DNA from: Dermatophilus congolensis
GTDB taxonomy: Bacteria; Actinomycetota; Actinomycetes; Actinomycetales; Dermatophilaceae
NCBI GenBank assembly: GCA_030538115.1
Contig: JAUNUP010000033.1
Span: forward strand, 13,394 to 30,890
Direction: 5' to 3'
Length of the DNA: 17,497 nt
Made by a program: the position numbers and the translations under genes. Within the stretch, counting starts at the first letter, position 1, and each line of letters opens with the position of its first letter. This document shows positions 7,920-13,989 of the stretch, one piece after another. The notes beneath the pieces are model-generated. The model was not told where the DNA came from, searched no databases, and was given only the letters and a program-made list of their open reading frames with translations.

Positions 7920-8363
7920 ATGGCCATTCACACGCAGGAGTCCCTCTCGGGATTCATCGCTTCCGACCCGCTGCTCACGCAGACCGCCAAGGGAGACGCA
8001 CGGTTCTTCGCCCGGATCGGCAAGGAGCACTTCCGTCGCGAAGAGGACGGCTCGTTCACGCAGACCGAGACGACCTACCACCATCTCGTGATGTTCGGCC
8101 GCTCCGCCGAGCACGCCCACGCGAACTTCGTTCCGGGTGACAACTTCGTCGCCGAGGGATACACACGCGAAGTCAACTATGAGCGCAACGGCCAGGCGGT
8201 CGAGACCGAGGAGTTCGTCGCCAAGAAGATCGGCCACGACGCGGCCCGCACCCGCTATGAGGTGGACCGTTCGCCCCGTAACTCGATGGCTCGCGAGACC
8301 GCCGCATACGAGCCGCCGCAGCGATCGACGCCGACGGCGCAGGCTTCGGCCGTCAGCATGTGA
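7920..8363 (+). CDS. ssb: Single-stranded DNA-binding protein
   Basis: This 147-aa OB-fold protein would coat single-stranded DNA during transfer or replication of the element. The N-terminal ~110 residues carry an SSB-like core, with strand patterns GDARFFARIGKEHF, TTYHHLVMFGRSAEHAHANFVPGDNFVAEGY and a following charged strand. After that comes a short Pro/Thr/Ala/Ser-rich tail ending SAVSM, which lacks the acidic DDDIPF-like tip of chromosomal SSB; it may therefore recruit host replication partners differently. AGGAGG at 7906-7911 lies 8 nt before the ATG. It is followed after 15 bp by the DUF4913 gene, with which it is probably co-transcribed. A divergent family member is likely; the fold call is confident, the role inferred. 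Confidence 0.8.
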   Translation: MAIHTQESLSGFIASDPLLTQTAKGDARFFARIGKEHFRREEDGSFTQTETTYHHLVMFGRSAEHAHANFVPGDNFVAEGYTREVNYERNGQAVETEEFVAKKIGHDAARTRYEVDRSPRNSMARETAAYEPPQRSTPTAQASAVSM

Positions 8364-8378
8364 CCGGCGGTGACGACG

Positions 8379-8966
8379 ATGAGCGAACAGCACCCCGATG
8401 CTCCGCGCATCGACCGGCCCGAAGCCGACGAACCTGACGTATTCGACGGACCGCCCCGCGTCACGAACGCCGACATGCCCGAGCCCCCGCATCCGGTGAA
8501 CTGGAACCTTCTGACCGCCCACGAGTTGGAGCAGGAATGGCTCGCGCTCAACCGTTGGGTGGACTGGCTGCGACGCACCTACGGTCTCCAGGCGTCGGTG
8601 GTGCCGCCGTTTTGGCACCATCACCCAGAACTCGTGTGGGAGCTCTCCGCGCTGCATCTGCACTGGCTCGCCGCCTACGACCCCGAGCAGGATGCGTCAG
8701 CACCGCTTGGCTGGCATCGCGATTTCGCCGACGCGCGCGAGCGGCTCCGTTACTGGGTCACGGCCTGCGGCACGCGCGGCGATCGGGACCGCCCGACCCG
8801 TCAGGCGTTCTGGCCCGGCGAGGCGCCACAGGCCCCGATTGAGGACATGACGTTCGACGACCGCGACGCCGAGTTCGTCGAGTTCGTGATCGCGCAGGTC
8901 CGCAGGCGCCAGGAAGCGGAAGACGAGTTCTACGCGACCCTCGGCGACGATGACGAAGCTCCGTAG
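8379..8966 (+). CDS. DUF4913 domain-containing protein
   Basis: This ~195-aa protein matches DUF4913, a domain common in actinobacterial plasmids, elements and phages with no established function. Diagnostic features are a helical LNRWVDWLRRTYGL, then VVPPFWHHHPELVWELSALHLHWLAAYDPEQD, then PLGWHRDFADARERLRYW. The N-terminal ~45 residues are acidic and Pro-rich, probably disordered, and the C-terminus is acidic (DDDEAP). The ATG at 8379 is chosen, with GGTGA five bases upstream; an in-frame GTG at 8370 is an alternative. It lies between ssb and a small gene in what looks like one transcription unit. Confidence 0.82.
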   Translation: MSEQHPDAPRIDRPEADEPDVFDGPPRVTNADMPEPPHPVNWNLLTAHELEQEWLALNRWVDWLRRTYGLQASVVPPFWHHHPELVWELSALHLHWLAAYDPEQDASAPLGWHRDFADARERLRYWVTACGTRGDRDRPTRQAFWPGEAPQAPIEDMTFDDRDAEFVEFVIAQVRRRQEAEDEFYATLGDDDEAP

Positions 8967-8970
8967 ACCG

Positions 8971-9198
8971 ATGAGCCGTTACACCAAGAAGACTGATCGC
9001 CGCCCGTACGAGGAGCGGTCGTTCTCCGTCCGAGCCGTTCACCGCGACCGTGCCGATCTGCACAAACTCGCCGAAGTCCTCATCCGGCTGACGTTGCAGG
9101 AGACCGGCGAGAGCAGAGCCGCCCGCGCGACGGCCCGAGCACCCGACACCTACCGCGCGGACTCGGTTGTCCTGGCCGCGTCCGAGGCGGCCAGGTAG
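8971..9198 (+). CDS. Small basic element protein, unknown
   Basis: This 75-aa basic protein begins MSRYTKKTDRRPYEERSFSV. Its middle part (HKLAEVLIRLTLQETG) can form an amphipathic helix. No domain is recognised. An in-frame ATG at 8950 overlaps the preceding gene; the ATG at 8971, four bases after the previous stop, is preferred because the extra residues (MTKLRRP) add nothing recognisable. The last codons overlap a strong GC-rich inverted repeat (9171-9195). A DNA-binding or regulatory role is possible from its charge and its position before the integrase, but unproven. Confidence 0.55.
   Translation: MSRYTKKTDRRPYEERSFSVRAVHRDRADLHKLAEVLIRLTLQETGESRAARATARAPDTYRADSVVLAASEAAR
9171..9195. 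terminator. GC-rich inverted repeat ending the ssb cluster
   Basis: CCTGGCCGC (9171-9179) and GCGGCCAGG (9187-9195) form a perfect 9-bp stem with a 7-nt loop. It ends exactly where the small gene's stop codon begins. No T run follows, but actinobacterial terminators often lack one. The next six bases, TAGAAT (9196-9201), look like a -10 box, so the repeat could instead be an operator over an integrase promoter. Confidence 0.5.
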
Positions 9199-9268
9199 AA
9201 TCAACGTACAAGCCTCGCGATGCGGGGTGTTGTGGCCCAAACCTCGTCATCTGGCGGGCAACACGCAC

Positions 9269-9289
9269 CGAGACTCGATTCGGGTCTCG
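9269..9289. repeat. 21-bp palindrome upstream of the integrase
   Basis: CGAGACTCGA and TCGGGTCTCG flank a central T; nine of ten positions are complementary and the tenth is a T opposite G. It is symmetrical enough to be a dimeric operator or a recombinase/excisionase binding site. Confidence 0.5.
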
Positions 9290-9328
9290 CCCTACAGCCT
9301 TCATCGGCTGCTCTCACGATCAACACTC

Positions 9329-9348
9329 CTCCCCACGGCAACGGGGAG
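9329..9348 (+). repeat. Hairpin in the integrase leader
   Basis: CTCCCC (9329-9334) pairs with GGGGAG (9343-9348) around an 8-nt loop, about 35 bases before the ATG. It may act on mRNA structure or premature termination; no T run is present. Confidence 0.4.
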
Positions 9349-9382
9349 CGCGAGGGTCGAACCGCGTGAGAGTGAGCCCCCG

Positions 9383-11122
9383 ATGACCGCCGTCGCCGAC
9401 GATCCAACGGCCAGCCTGATCGACCCACCAAAGGGCGGTGCTGTCGCCGTGTCCTACCTGCGGGTATCCACCCGGGAGCAGGCGGAGAAGGGCGGCACCG
9501 ACGAGGGGTTCTCGATCCCCGCGCAACGCGAAGCCACCCGCCGCAAGGCAGAGCAGCTCGGGGCGGGCATCGTCGAGGAGTTCATCGATGCGGGCGCCTC
9601 GGCCAAATCTGCCGACCGGCCCGAGCTGATGCGGATGATCCAGTACGTCAAGGCCAACAAGGTCTCGTACTGCATCGTCCACAAGGTCGACCGGCTTGCC
9701 CGCAACCGCGCCGACGACGTGAGCATCCACCTCGCCCTTCAACAGTGCGGGGTCATGCTCGTCTCCGCGACGGAGAACATCGACGAGACGCCCTCGGGGA
9801 TGCTGCTGCACGGCATCATGTCCACGATCGCCGAGTTCTACAGCCGCAACCTGGCCACCGAGGTCGCCAAAGGCATGAACCAGAAAGCCATCGGCGGCGG
9901 CACCAATGGGAAGGCCCCCATCGGCTACCTCAACGTCCGCACGCGCGACGAGCTGGGACGTGAGCTGCGCACGATCGAACTCGACCCTGAGCGGGCACCG
10001 CTGATCGAGTGGGCCTTCAAGGCATACGCCTCCGGGGACTGGAGCGTCAGCCAACTCCACGACGAGCTCACCTCACGGGGGCTGCGGAGCCTGCCGACAC
10101 CGAAGCGACCAGCCAAGCCGCTGGCAGTGTCCAGCGTCCACCGGCTCCTGACAAACCCGTACTACAAGGGCGATGTCATCTACCGAGGCACCCGCTACAA
10201 GGGCAACCACCCGACGCTGATCCCCGCCGAGGTCTGGTACCAGGTTCAGTCCGTGCTCACCGCGCACCAGTGCGCCGTCGAAGCGACCCAAGTCCACGGC
10301 CACTACCTCAAGGGCACGGTCCATTGCGGACAGTGCGGCTCGCGGCTCATCGTCTCCAACGCGAAGAACCGCCACGGCAACGTCTACTGCTACTTCGTGT
10401 GCTCCGGTCGGCACTCCAAGCGCACCGACTGCAGCCGCCAGGCCATGCTCATCGAGGACGTCGAGAAGCTCGTCGAGGACTACTACAAGCGCGTCCAGAT
10501 CACCCCGGCCCAGCAGGACGCGCTCGCCGGGATGCTGCACCACGAGTTCGACCGACTCATGGCCGCCGAAACCGACGAGCTCGCCCGGCTCACCGCGAAC
10601 CGCGATCGGCTCGAAGGCGAGCAAGACCGGCTCATGCAAGCTCACTACGCCGACGCCATCCCGCTGAGCGTCCTCAAACGCGAGCAGGACCGCATCACTG
10701 CGGAGCTCGACAAGGTGACCCGGCGCATCGACGCCCACTACGGCGACTATGCCGACGCCCGCGCGCACCTCGACGACGCGTTCGGGCTCCTCGCGAACTG
10801 CGCCGACATCTACGCCCGCTGCGACGACACGAACCGGCGGCTATGCAACCAGGCATTCTTCACCAAGGTCTTCATCGACGAGGACAACGAGCTGCGCGTC
10901 GAGCACAACCGGCCCTTCGAAATGCTGCTCGACCCGCAGGTCAACGCCAACGCGCTGACCTGGGCCGCAGATGCCGACAAGGCCCGAACCTCTACCAACA
11001 TTGATGTTGGCAAGGGTTCGAGCCTTGTGCGTGGGGTGGAGCTGAGGGGACTCGAACCCCTGACCCCCTCGTTGCGAACGAGGTGCGCTACCAGCTGCGC
11101 TACAGCCCCTTGGTGCGGATGA
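9383..11122 (+). CDS. Large serine recombinase (integrase)
   Basis: This 579-aa site-specific recombinase would integrate and excise the element through a Ser-DNA intermediate. The catalytic domain starts VSYLRVSTREQ with S29 as nucleophile, and includes KVDRLARNRADD and TPSGMLLHGIMSTIAEFYSRNLATEV. The recombinase domain follows (GKAPIGYLNVR to SSVHRLLTNPYYKGDVIYRG), then a zinc ribbon with C315, C318, C340 and C350, and a coiled-coil region (about 400-455). The ATG at 9383 is chosen because the catalytic domain begins ~20 residues later; the ribosome site is weak. Oddly, the frame continues antisense across all of tRNA-Ala, so about residues 552-579 (RGLEPLTPSLRTR and following) are dictated by the tRNA. 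The family core probably ends near residue 540. Length otherwise fits large serine recombinases. Confidence 0.93.
   Translation: MTAVADDPTASLIDPPKGGAVAVSYLRVSTREQAEKGGTDEGFSIPAQREATRRKAEQLGAGIVEEFIDAGASAKSADRPELMRMIQYVKANKVSYCIVHKVDRLARNRADDVSIHLALQQCGVMLVSATENIDETPSGMLLHGIMSTIAEFYSRNLATEVAKGMNQKAIGGGTNGKAPIGYLNVRTRDELGRELRTIELDPERAPLIEWAFKAYASGDWSVSQLHDELTSRGLRSLPTPKRPAKPLAVSSVHRLLTNPYYKGDVIYRGTRYKGNHPTLIPAEVWYQVQSVLTAHQCAVEATQVHGHYLKGTVHCGQCGSRLIVSNAKNRHGNVYCYFVCSGRHSKRTDCSRQAMLIEDVEKLVEDYYKRVQITPAQQDALAGMLHHEFDRLMAAETDELARLTANRDRLEGEQDRLMQAHYADAIPLSVLKREQDRITAELDKVTRRIDAHYGDYADARAHLDDAFGLLANCADIYARCDDTNRRLCNQAFFTKVFIDEDNELRVEHNRPFEMLLDPQVNANALTWAADADKARTSTNIDVGKGSSLVRGVELRGLEPLTPSLRTRCATSCATAPWCG
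10985..11020. other. 36-bp imperfect palindrome, candidate attachment-site core
   Basis: The arms are CGAACC-TCTA-CCAACAT (10985-11001) and ATGTTGG-CAAG-GGTTCG (11004-11020), 14 of 17 positions complementary, around a central TG (11002-11003). Large serine recombinases act on imperfect inverted repeats of roughly this size with a 2-bp central crossover, and this one lies at the 3' end of the integrase gene, 17 bp from the tRNA 3' end. It could also fold in the tRNA read-through transcript as a terminator stem. Attachment-site identity is inference. Confidence 0.45.
11037..11109 (-). tRNA. tRNA-Ala(CGC)
   Basis: The minus strand folds into a full 73-nt cloverleaf. The acceptor GGGGCTG pairs with CAGCTCC (one G-U), with A as discriminator. 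The D arm contains GCGCAGCTGGTAGCGC. The anticodon stem CCTCG/CGAGG encloses the loop TTCGCAA with anticodon CGC, reading GCG alanine codons. The T arm is GGGGTTCGAGTCCCC. CCA is not encoded. Its 3' end faces the element and its 5' end the chromosome, the usual orientation for an element inserted at a tRNA 3' end. It lies 50 bp downstream of the SepX/GLPR gene on the same strand and is fully overlapped by the integrase frame. Confidence 0.95.
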
Positions 11123-11123
11123 A

Positions 11124-11129
11124 ACTCTA
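11124..11129 (-). promoter_or_regulatory. Possible -10 box for tRNA-Ala
   Basis: The minus strand reads TAGAGT about 14 bases before the tRNA 5' end, a reasonable -10 placement. No matching -35 is seen 16-18 bp further upstream, so the tRNA may be co-transcribed with the gene at 11160-12158. Confidence 0.25.
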
Positions 11130-11159
11130 ACATCGAGAACCATCCGCGACCGAATCGGC

Positions 11160-12158
11160 CTATGCGCCGAGGATGCGCGGCTGGCGCAGTTGCTCGTCCC
11201 ACGCGACCTCGTCGGCCTCGACCTCGATCGGCACCGGAACTTCACTGACCTCCATCGGAGGCGGCAAAGGGCGGTACGCCTTGGCCTTGAGCGTGTACGT
11301 CGGCGGCGGTACCGGCGTCGGCGCCCAGCCGTCTTCCGCGAACAGCGGATCAACCGGCTCGGCCTCCACGACCGCCACCGGCTCGAACGCCGACAAGTCG
11401 AACACGTCGTTCACGTCACTACTGCCGTTCACTCCGAGCGCAGCCGCAACGGGAGCGGGCTCTACATCGCGGGCGGGCACGAACTCCTGCGCCACCGGCA
11501 TGGCCGGAACCTCAGGACGAGCGGCAACCTGAGCCTCGCGGGCGAGCTTCTCGCCCCGCTCACGCTCGCGGCGACGTGTGGCAGCGGCGCGGCTGCGGGC
11601 AGCGCGGCGGGCCAGGGTCGCTGCGCGCATCCGAGCGACGACGAGGCCGGCAACCGAGAGGGAGACGACCGGGACGATCCACGACAGAACCCCGAACACC
11701 GCCAGAACGCCGGTGACCAGGGCGACGAGCATCGAGGTGAGCAGCAGAACCGCGCGGACCTCGTGCATCGAGACTCCCGCGAACCGGCCCATCACGCCGA
11801 AAACCGGAGAGACGCGAGCGCGACCCTTGCGCAGAGTGGCGGAGACCGGCGAGGCGTCGACATCGATCGTGGGGCGCCCCTCGACGAGGGTGTGCGCCTG
11901 CACGGCGGAAGCGTGCGTGCGGCGAGTCGAGCCCGCGACGAGCGGGTGGTCGACACCGAGGCTCGTCGACGTGACGCGGCCGCGCGACTCCACGGTCGCG
12001 TTCGCAGCAGCGCGCCGCTGCAATACCCGCATCTGGGAGGAGAACCGATCGACGTTGCGCGCCGTCGCCAACTGTTCCCGTCGGCGTGCGACGTGGACAA
12101 CGAGATACGTTGCCCACGAGGCGACCACGGCCACGAAAATCAGACTGCTCGGCGACAC
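11160..12158 (-). CDS. sepX: SepX/GLPR-type membrane protein, cell-division partner of the gephyrin-like protein
   Basis: This 332-aa protein has an N-terminal membrane helix (residues 4-22) followed by HVARRREQ, a basic cytoplasmic segment, two further helices at about 136-157 and 160-177, and an Arg/Ala-rich, then acidic and Pro-rich tail. The tail contains WAPTPVPPPTYTLKAKA (from residue 278), a motif I associate with the Rv0996/SepX/GLPR family. In corynebacteria this type of protein (GLPR) is the membrane receptor of the gephyrin-like, FtsZ-binding protein Glp, and in Streptomyces SepX acts at division septa. The assignment rests on topology, tail motif and synteny with moeA and rimJ. 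Start: GTG at 12158, preceded by GGTGAG. It is separated from rimJ by 75 bp and may have its own promoter. Confidence 0.75.
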   Translation of the reverse strand: MSPSSLIFVAVVASWATYLVVHVARRREQLATARNVDRFSSQMRVLQRRAAANATVESRGRVTSTSLGVDHPLVAGSTRRTHASAVQAHTLVEGRPTIDVDASPVSATLRKGRARVSPVFGVMGRFAGVSMHEVRAVLLLTSMLVALVTGVLAVFGVLSWIVPVVSLSVAGLVVARMRAATLARRAARSRAAATRRRERERGEKLAREAQVAARPEVPAMPVAQEFVPARDVEPAPVAAALGVNGSSDVNDVFDLSAFEPVAVVEAEPVDPLFAEDGWAPTPVPPPTYTLKAKAYRPLPPPMEVSEVPVPIEVEADEVAWDEQLRQPRILGA

Positions 12159-12233
12159 ATGCTCACCGTACAGGGTTATGACCAGGCAGAACGACCGAAA
12201 AAGCGGTGTGTCGGCAACTAAATCACACAGATG
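12159..12233 (-). promoter_or_regulatory. Intergenic gap between rimJ and the SepX/GLPR gene
   Basis: This gap is more AT-rich than its surroundings, with a T-rich stretch and a -10-like CATAAC (complement of 12175-12180) about 15 bases before the GTG. A convincing -35 is missing. It is the only break in the otherwise overlapping minus-strand gene run, so a separate promoter is plausible. Confidence 0.25.
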
Positions 12234-12878
12234 TCATTCAGGTTTCTCCAAGGCACCCGGAGAGCGGGCCGACGCTGCAGAGAACCACGTGTCGAACATG
12301 CGCGAGCCCTCCAGATCTTCGGTCGTGACGGCGAACGCGCGGTGGTCGCGCCACTCCCCCTCCACGAAGAGATACCGGCGCCGGAGCCCCTCGTTACGGA
12401 ACCCCAGTTTCTCCACCACCCGGAGGCTGGCGACGTTCTCGGGACGGATGTTGACCTCGACCCGGTGGAGTCCGAGCCCCGTGAACGCGTGGTCGACGAG
12501 GGCGGCCAGGCACATCGGGGCGATCTCGAGGCCCGCGTAGCGCTGCCCGACCCAGTACCCGGCGGTGCCCGAGAGTTGCGCGCCCCAGGTGATGCCTGAC
12601 AGGTGCATCTGCCCGACCAGGCGAGGGCCCCATTGGATGACGAACGGCTGCATCGTGCCATCGCGGCCGGCAGCGTCGTAATGGCGCACGAGGCGTCTGA
12701 ACCCGAGTCGTCGGCCCGGTACGGGCGGCTCCGATTCCCACGGGGCGATCCAGCCGCTGTTGTCGTCGCGCAGCGCCTCCCATTCGTCACGATCGCGCTG
12801 GCGCAAGGCGCGCAGCACGAGGTGACCTCCGCTCGGCCGCGGCAACGTCAATACGTGCGGCCATAAGGCGGCACTCAC
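12234..12878 (-). CDS. rimJ: RimJ/RimL-type GNAT N-acetyltransferase
   Basis: This 214-aa cytoplasmic acetyltransferase transfers acetyl from acetyl-CoA to a protein or small-molecule amine; the name follows E. coli RimJ, which acetylates ribosomal protein S5. The GNAT fold shows as LVLRALRQRDRDEWEALRDD near the N-terminus, QPFVIQWGPRLVGQMHLSGI in the middle, GYWVGQRYAGLEIAPMCLAALVDHAF covering the acetyl-CoA-binding region, and HRVEVNIRPENVASLRVVEK followed by LGFRNEGLRR near the end. The real substrate here is unknown. Start: GTG at 12878, overlapping the mog stop as GTGA. A rimJ gene between the gephyrin-like gene and the SepX/GLPR gene is a conserved arrangement in mycobacteria (Rv0994-Rv0996). 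Confidence 0.88.
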   Translation of the reverse strand: MSAALWPHVLTLPRPSGGHLVLRALRQRDRDEWEALRDDNSGWIAPWESEPPVPGRRLGFRRLVRHYDAAGRDGTMQPFVIQWGPRLVGQMHLSGITWGAQLSGTAGYWVGQRYAGLEIAPMCLAALVDHAFTGLGLHRVEVNIRPENVASLRVVEKLGFRNEGLRRRYLFVEGEWRDHRAFAVTTEDLEGSRMFDTWFSAASARSPGALEKPE

Positions 12879-13513
12879 ACGCGCTCACTTCCGGGGCGTT
12901 CGCCTCTCCCGAGTTCTGCCAGCAGGTGCGGCAACACCGTCGCCAGCACATCCAGTCCATCCCGCACCGCACCCACGGATCCCGGAAGATTCACCACAAC
13001 GCTGCCTGTGGCAATACCGGCCAGCCCTCGCGAGAGAACCGACGTGAGCACCCCCCGGCTCACCCCCAGCGCACGGACGGCCTCGGGAATGCCCGGAAGC
13101 TGCACGTCGAGGAGCGGCTCGGTCACATGCGGAGTGAGATCGCGCGCAGAAACACCCGTGCCACCCGAGGTCACGACGACTGCGGCGCCCGAGTCGATCG
13201 CCTCCGCGAGTGCCCGCCCCACGGCATCGCCATCGGGAACGACGCGCGCGTCGGCGACCTCGAATCCCCAACGGCGGAGCAGGTCGACGGCCACGGGGCC
13301 CGATCTGTCCACGTACTCGCCGGCCGAGGCCCGGTCGGAGCACGTGATCACGACGCCGGGGCGACCCTTGCCGAACGGATGCGCGTGAACCGCAGCGTCG
13401 CGGTAGAGGTCGCTCGCGCTGGGAGCCGCGGGCCGGTCGTGGCCGGCGTGTCCCCCGTGACCGGATCGACCGGCATGCCCGGCGTGCCCGTGGGGGCGAT
13501 CGGAGTGCGTCAC
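12875..13513 (-). CDS. mog: Molybdopterin adenylyltransferase (MogA/MoaB) with His/Gly-rich N-terminus
   Basis: This 212-aa protein of the MogA/MoaB family adenylylates molybdopterin, the step before molybdate insertion by MoeA. The domain starts at PGVVITCSDRASAGEYVDRSG (about residue 47) and contains the signature TSGGTGVSARDLTPHVTEPLLD and VVNLPGS. Unusually, about 30 extra N-terminal residues are rich in His and Gly (HGHAGHAGRSGHGGHAGHD, seven His in the first 25), suggesting metal binding. The GTG at 13513 is chosen because it shares GTGA with the moaC stop and follows AGGAG (13522-13526 on the minus strand) by eight bases. The end overlaps rimJ by 4 nt. Cytoplasmic. Confidence 0.88.
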   Translation of the reverse strand: MTHSDRPHGHAGHAGRSGHGGHAGHDRPAAPSASDLYRDAAVHAHPFGKGRPGVVITCSDRASAGEYVDRSGPVAVDLLRRWGFEVADARVVPDGDAVGRALAEAIDSGAAVVVTSGGTGVSARDLTPHVTEPLLDVQLPGIPEAVRALGVSRGVLTSVLSRGLAGIATGSVVVNLPGSVGAVRDGLDVLATVLPHLLAELGRGERPGSERV

Positions 13514-13989
13514 TCGGACTGCTCCTGCCAATCACCGGAGCGGCCTCCGGACTTGGCGGTGACCCGCACGTCGGTGATGCGTCCGTGCTTGTCGACGGCC
13601 TTGATCATGTCGATGAGCGTGAGCGCCGCGACGGTGACGCAGGTCAGAGCCTCCATCTCGATACCCGTGCGGTCAGCGGTGCGAACGGTGGCCGCGATAT
13701 CGACGCGGTCGTCGCCTACCTCGAGGTCCACCTCCACCGCATGTACGGCAACCGGGTGGGCGAGCGGCACGAGGTCCGGGGTGCGTTTGGCGGCCTGGAT
13801 GCCGGCGATCCGTGCCACCGCCAGCGCGTCGCCCTTCTTCACCGTGCCTTGCCGCAACGCCTCGATCGCCGCCTCCGACAGCAACACCGCTCCCGTGGCG
13901 GAGGCCGAGCGTGCCGTGACGGGCTTGCCCGAGACGTCAACCATGCGAGCCGCACCGTCGTCGCGGATGTGGGTGAGTCGGGCGCTCAT
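13510..13989 (-). CDS. moaC: Cyclic pyranopterin monophosphate synthase
   Basis: This 159-aa enzyme converts the MoaA product (3',8-cyclo-GTP) to cyclic pyranopterin monophosphate, the first stable intermediate of molybdenum-cofactor synthesis. Family marks are MVDVSGKPVTAR, VKKGDALAVARIAGIQAAK with K51, the conserved LVPLAHP, GIEMEALTCVTVAALT, and DMIKAVDK with D127 and K130, corresponding to the catalytic Lys51, Asp128 and Lys131 of the E. coli enzyme. Length is normal. The ATG at 13989 overlaps the moeA stop as ATGA and is preceded by GGAGGAG five to six bases upstream. No moaA is in the window. Confidence 0.95.
   Translation of the reverse strand: MSARLTHIRDDGAARMVDVSGKPVTARSASATGAVLLSEAAIEALRQGTVKKGDALAVARIAGIQAAKRTPDLVPLAHPVAVHAVEVDLEVGDDRVDIAATVRTADRTGIEMEALTCVTVAALTLIDMIKAVDKHGRITDVRVTAKSGGRSGDWQEQSE

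Larger units (their letters stand above)
9196..9382 (+). promoter_or_regulatory. Leader region of the serine recombinase gene
   Basis: This non-coding spacer between the small gene and the recombinase start carries TAGAAT (9196-9201, possible -10), a near-perfect 21-bp palindrome (9269-9289) and a CTCCCC/GGGGAG hairpin (9329-9348). The open frame upstream of 9383 continues through this region, but the reading is Arg/Ser-rich and unlike the recombinase family, so it is treated as untranslated. No well-spaced -35 was found for the TAGAAT box. The arrangement suggests controlled expression of the recombinase. Confidence 0.45.
1..11036. mobile_element. Right-hand part of an integrative conjugative element next to tRNA-Ala
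   Basis: This stretch holds a contiguous conjugation and maintenance module (SCO6880-family protein, VirB4 ATPase, TraG coupling ATPase, SSB, DUF4913 protein) that ends in a large serine recombinase abutting a tRNA-Ala gene. Beyond the tRNA the gene content changes to conserved housekeeping genes, which places the element-chromosome boundary at or just left of the tRNA 3' end. The other boundary, the relaxase and any origin of transfer are not visible and would lie left of position 1. The exact right end is inferred: it could be the centre of the palindrome at 10985-11020 or a point inside the 3' part of the tRNA. Transfer functions are inferred from the families present. Confidence 0.85.

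Noticed and set aside
9167..9382. Extending the recombinase start upstream to 9167
   Set aside because: The added 72 residues overlap the small gene and cross the palindromic leader; family members start shortly before the YLRVST motif, matching the ATG at 9383.
11011..11027. T-arm-like stretch (CAAGG-GTTCGAG-CCTTG) suggesting a tRNA fragment
   Set aside because: The stem pairs, but the register of TTC within the loop is wrong for a true T arm and no acceptor, D or anticodon parts surround it; it is more likely part of a hairpin beyond the tRNA 3' end.
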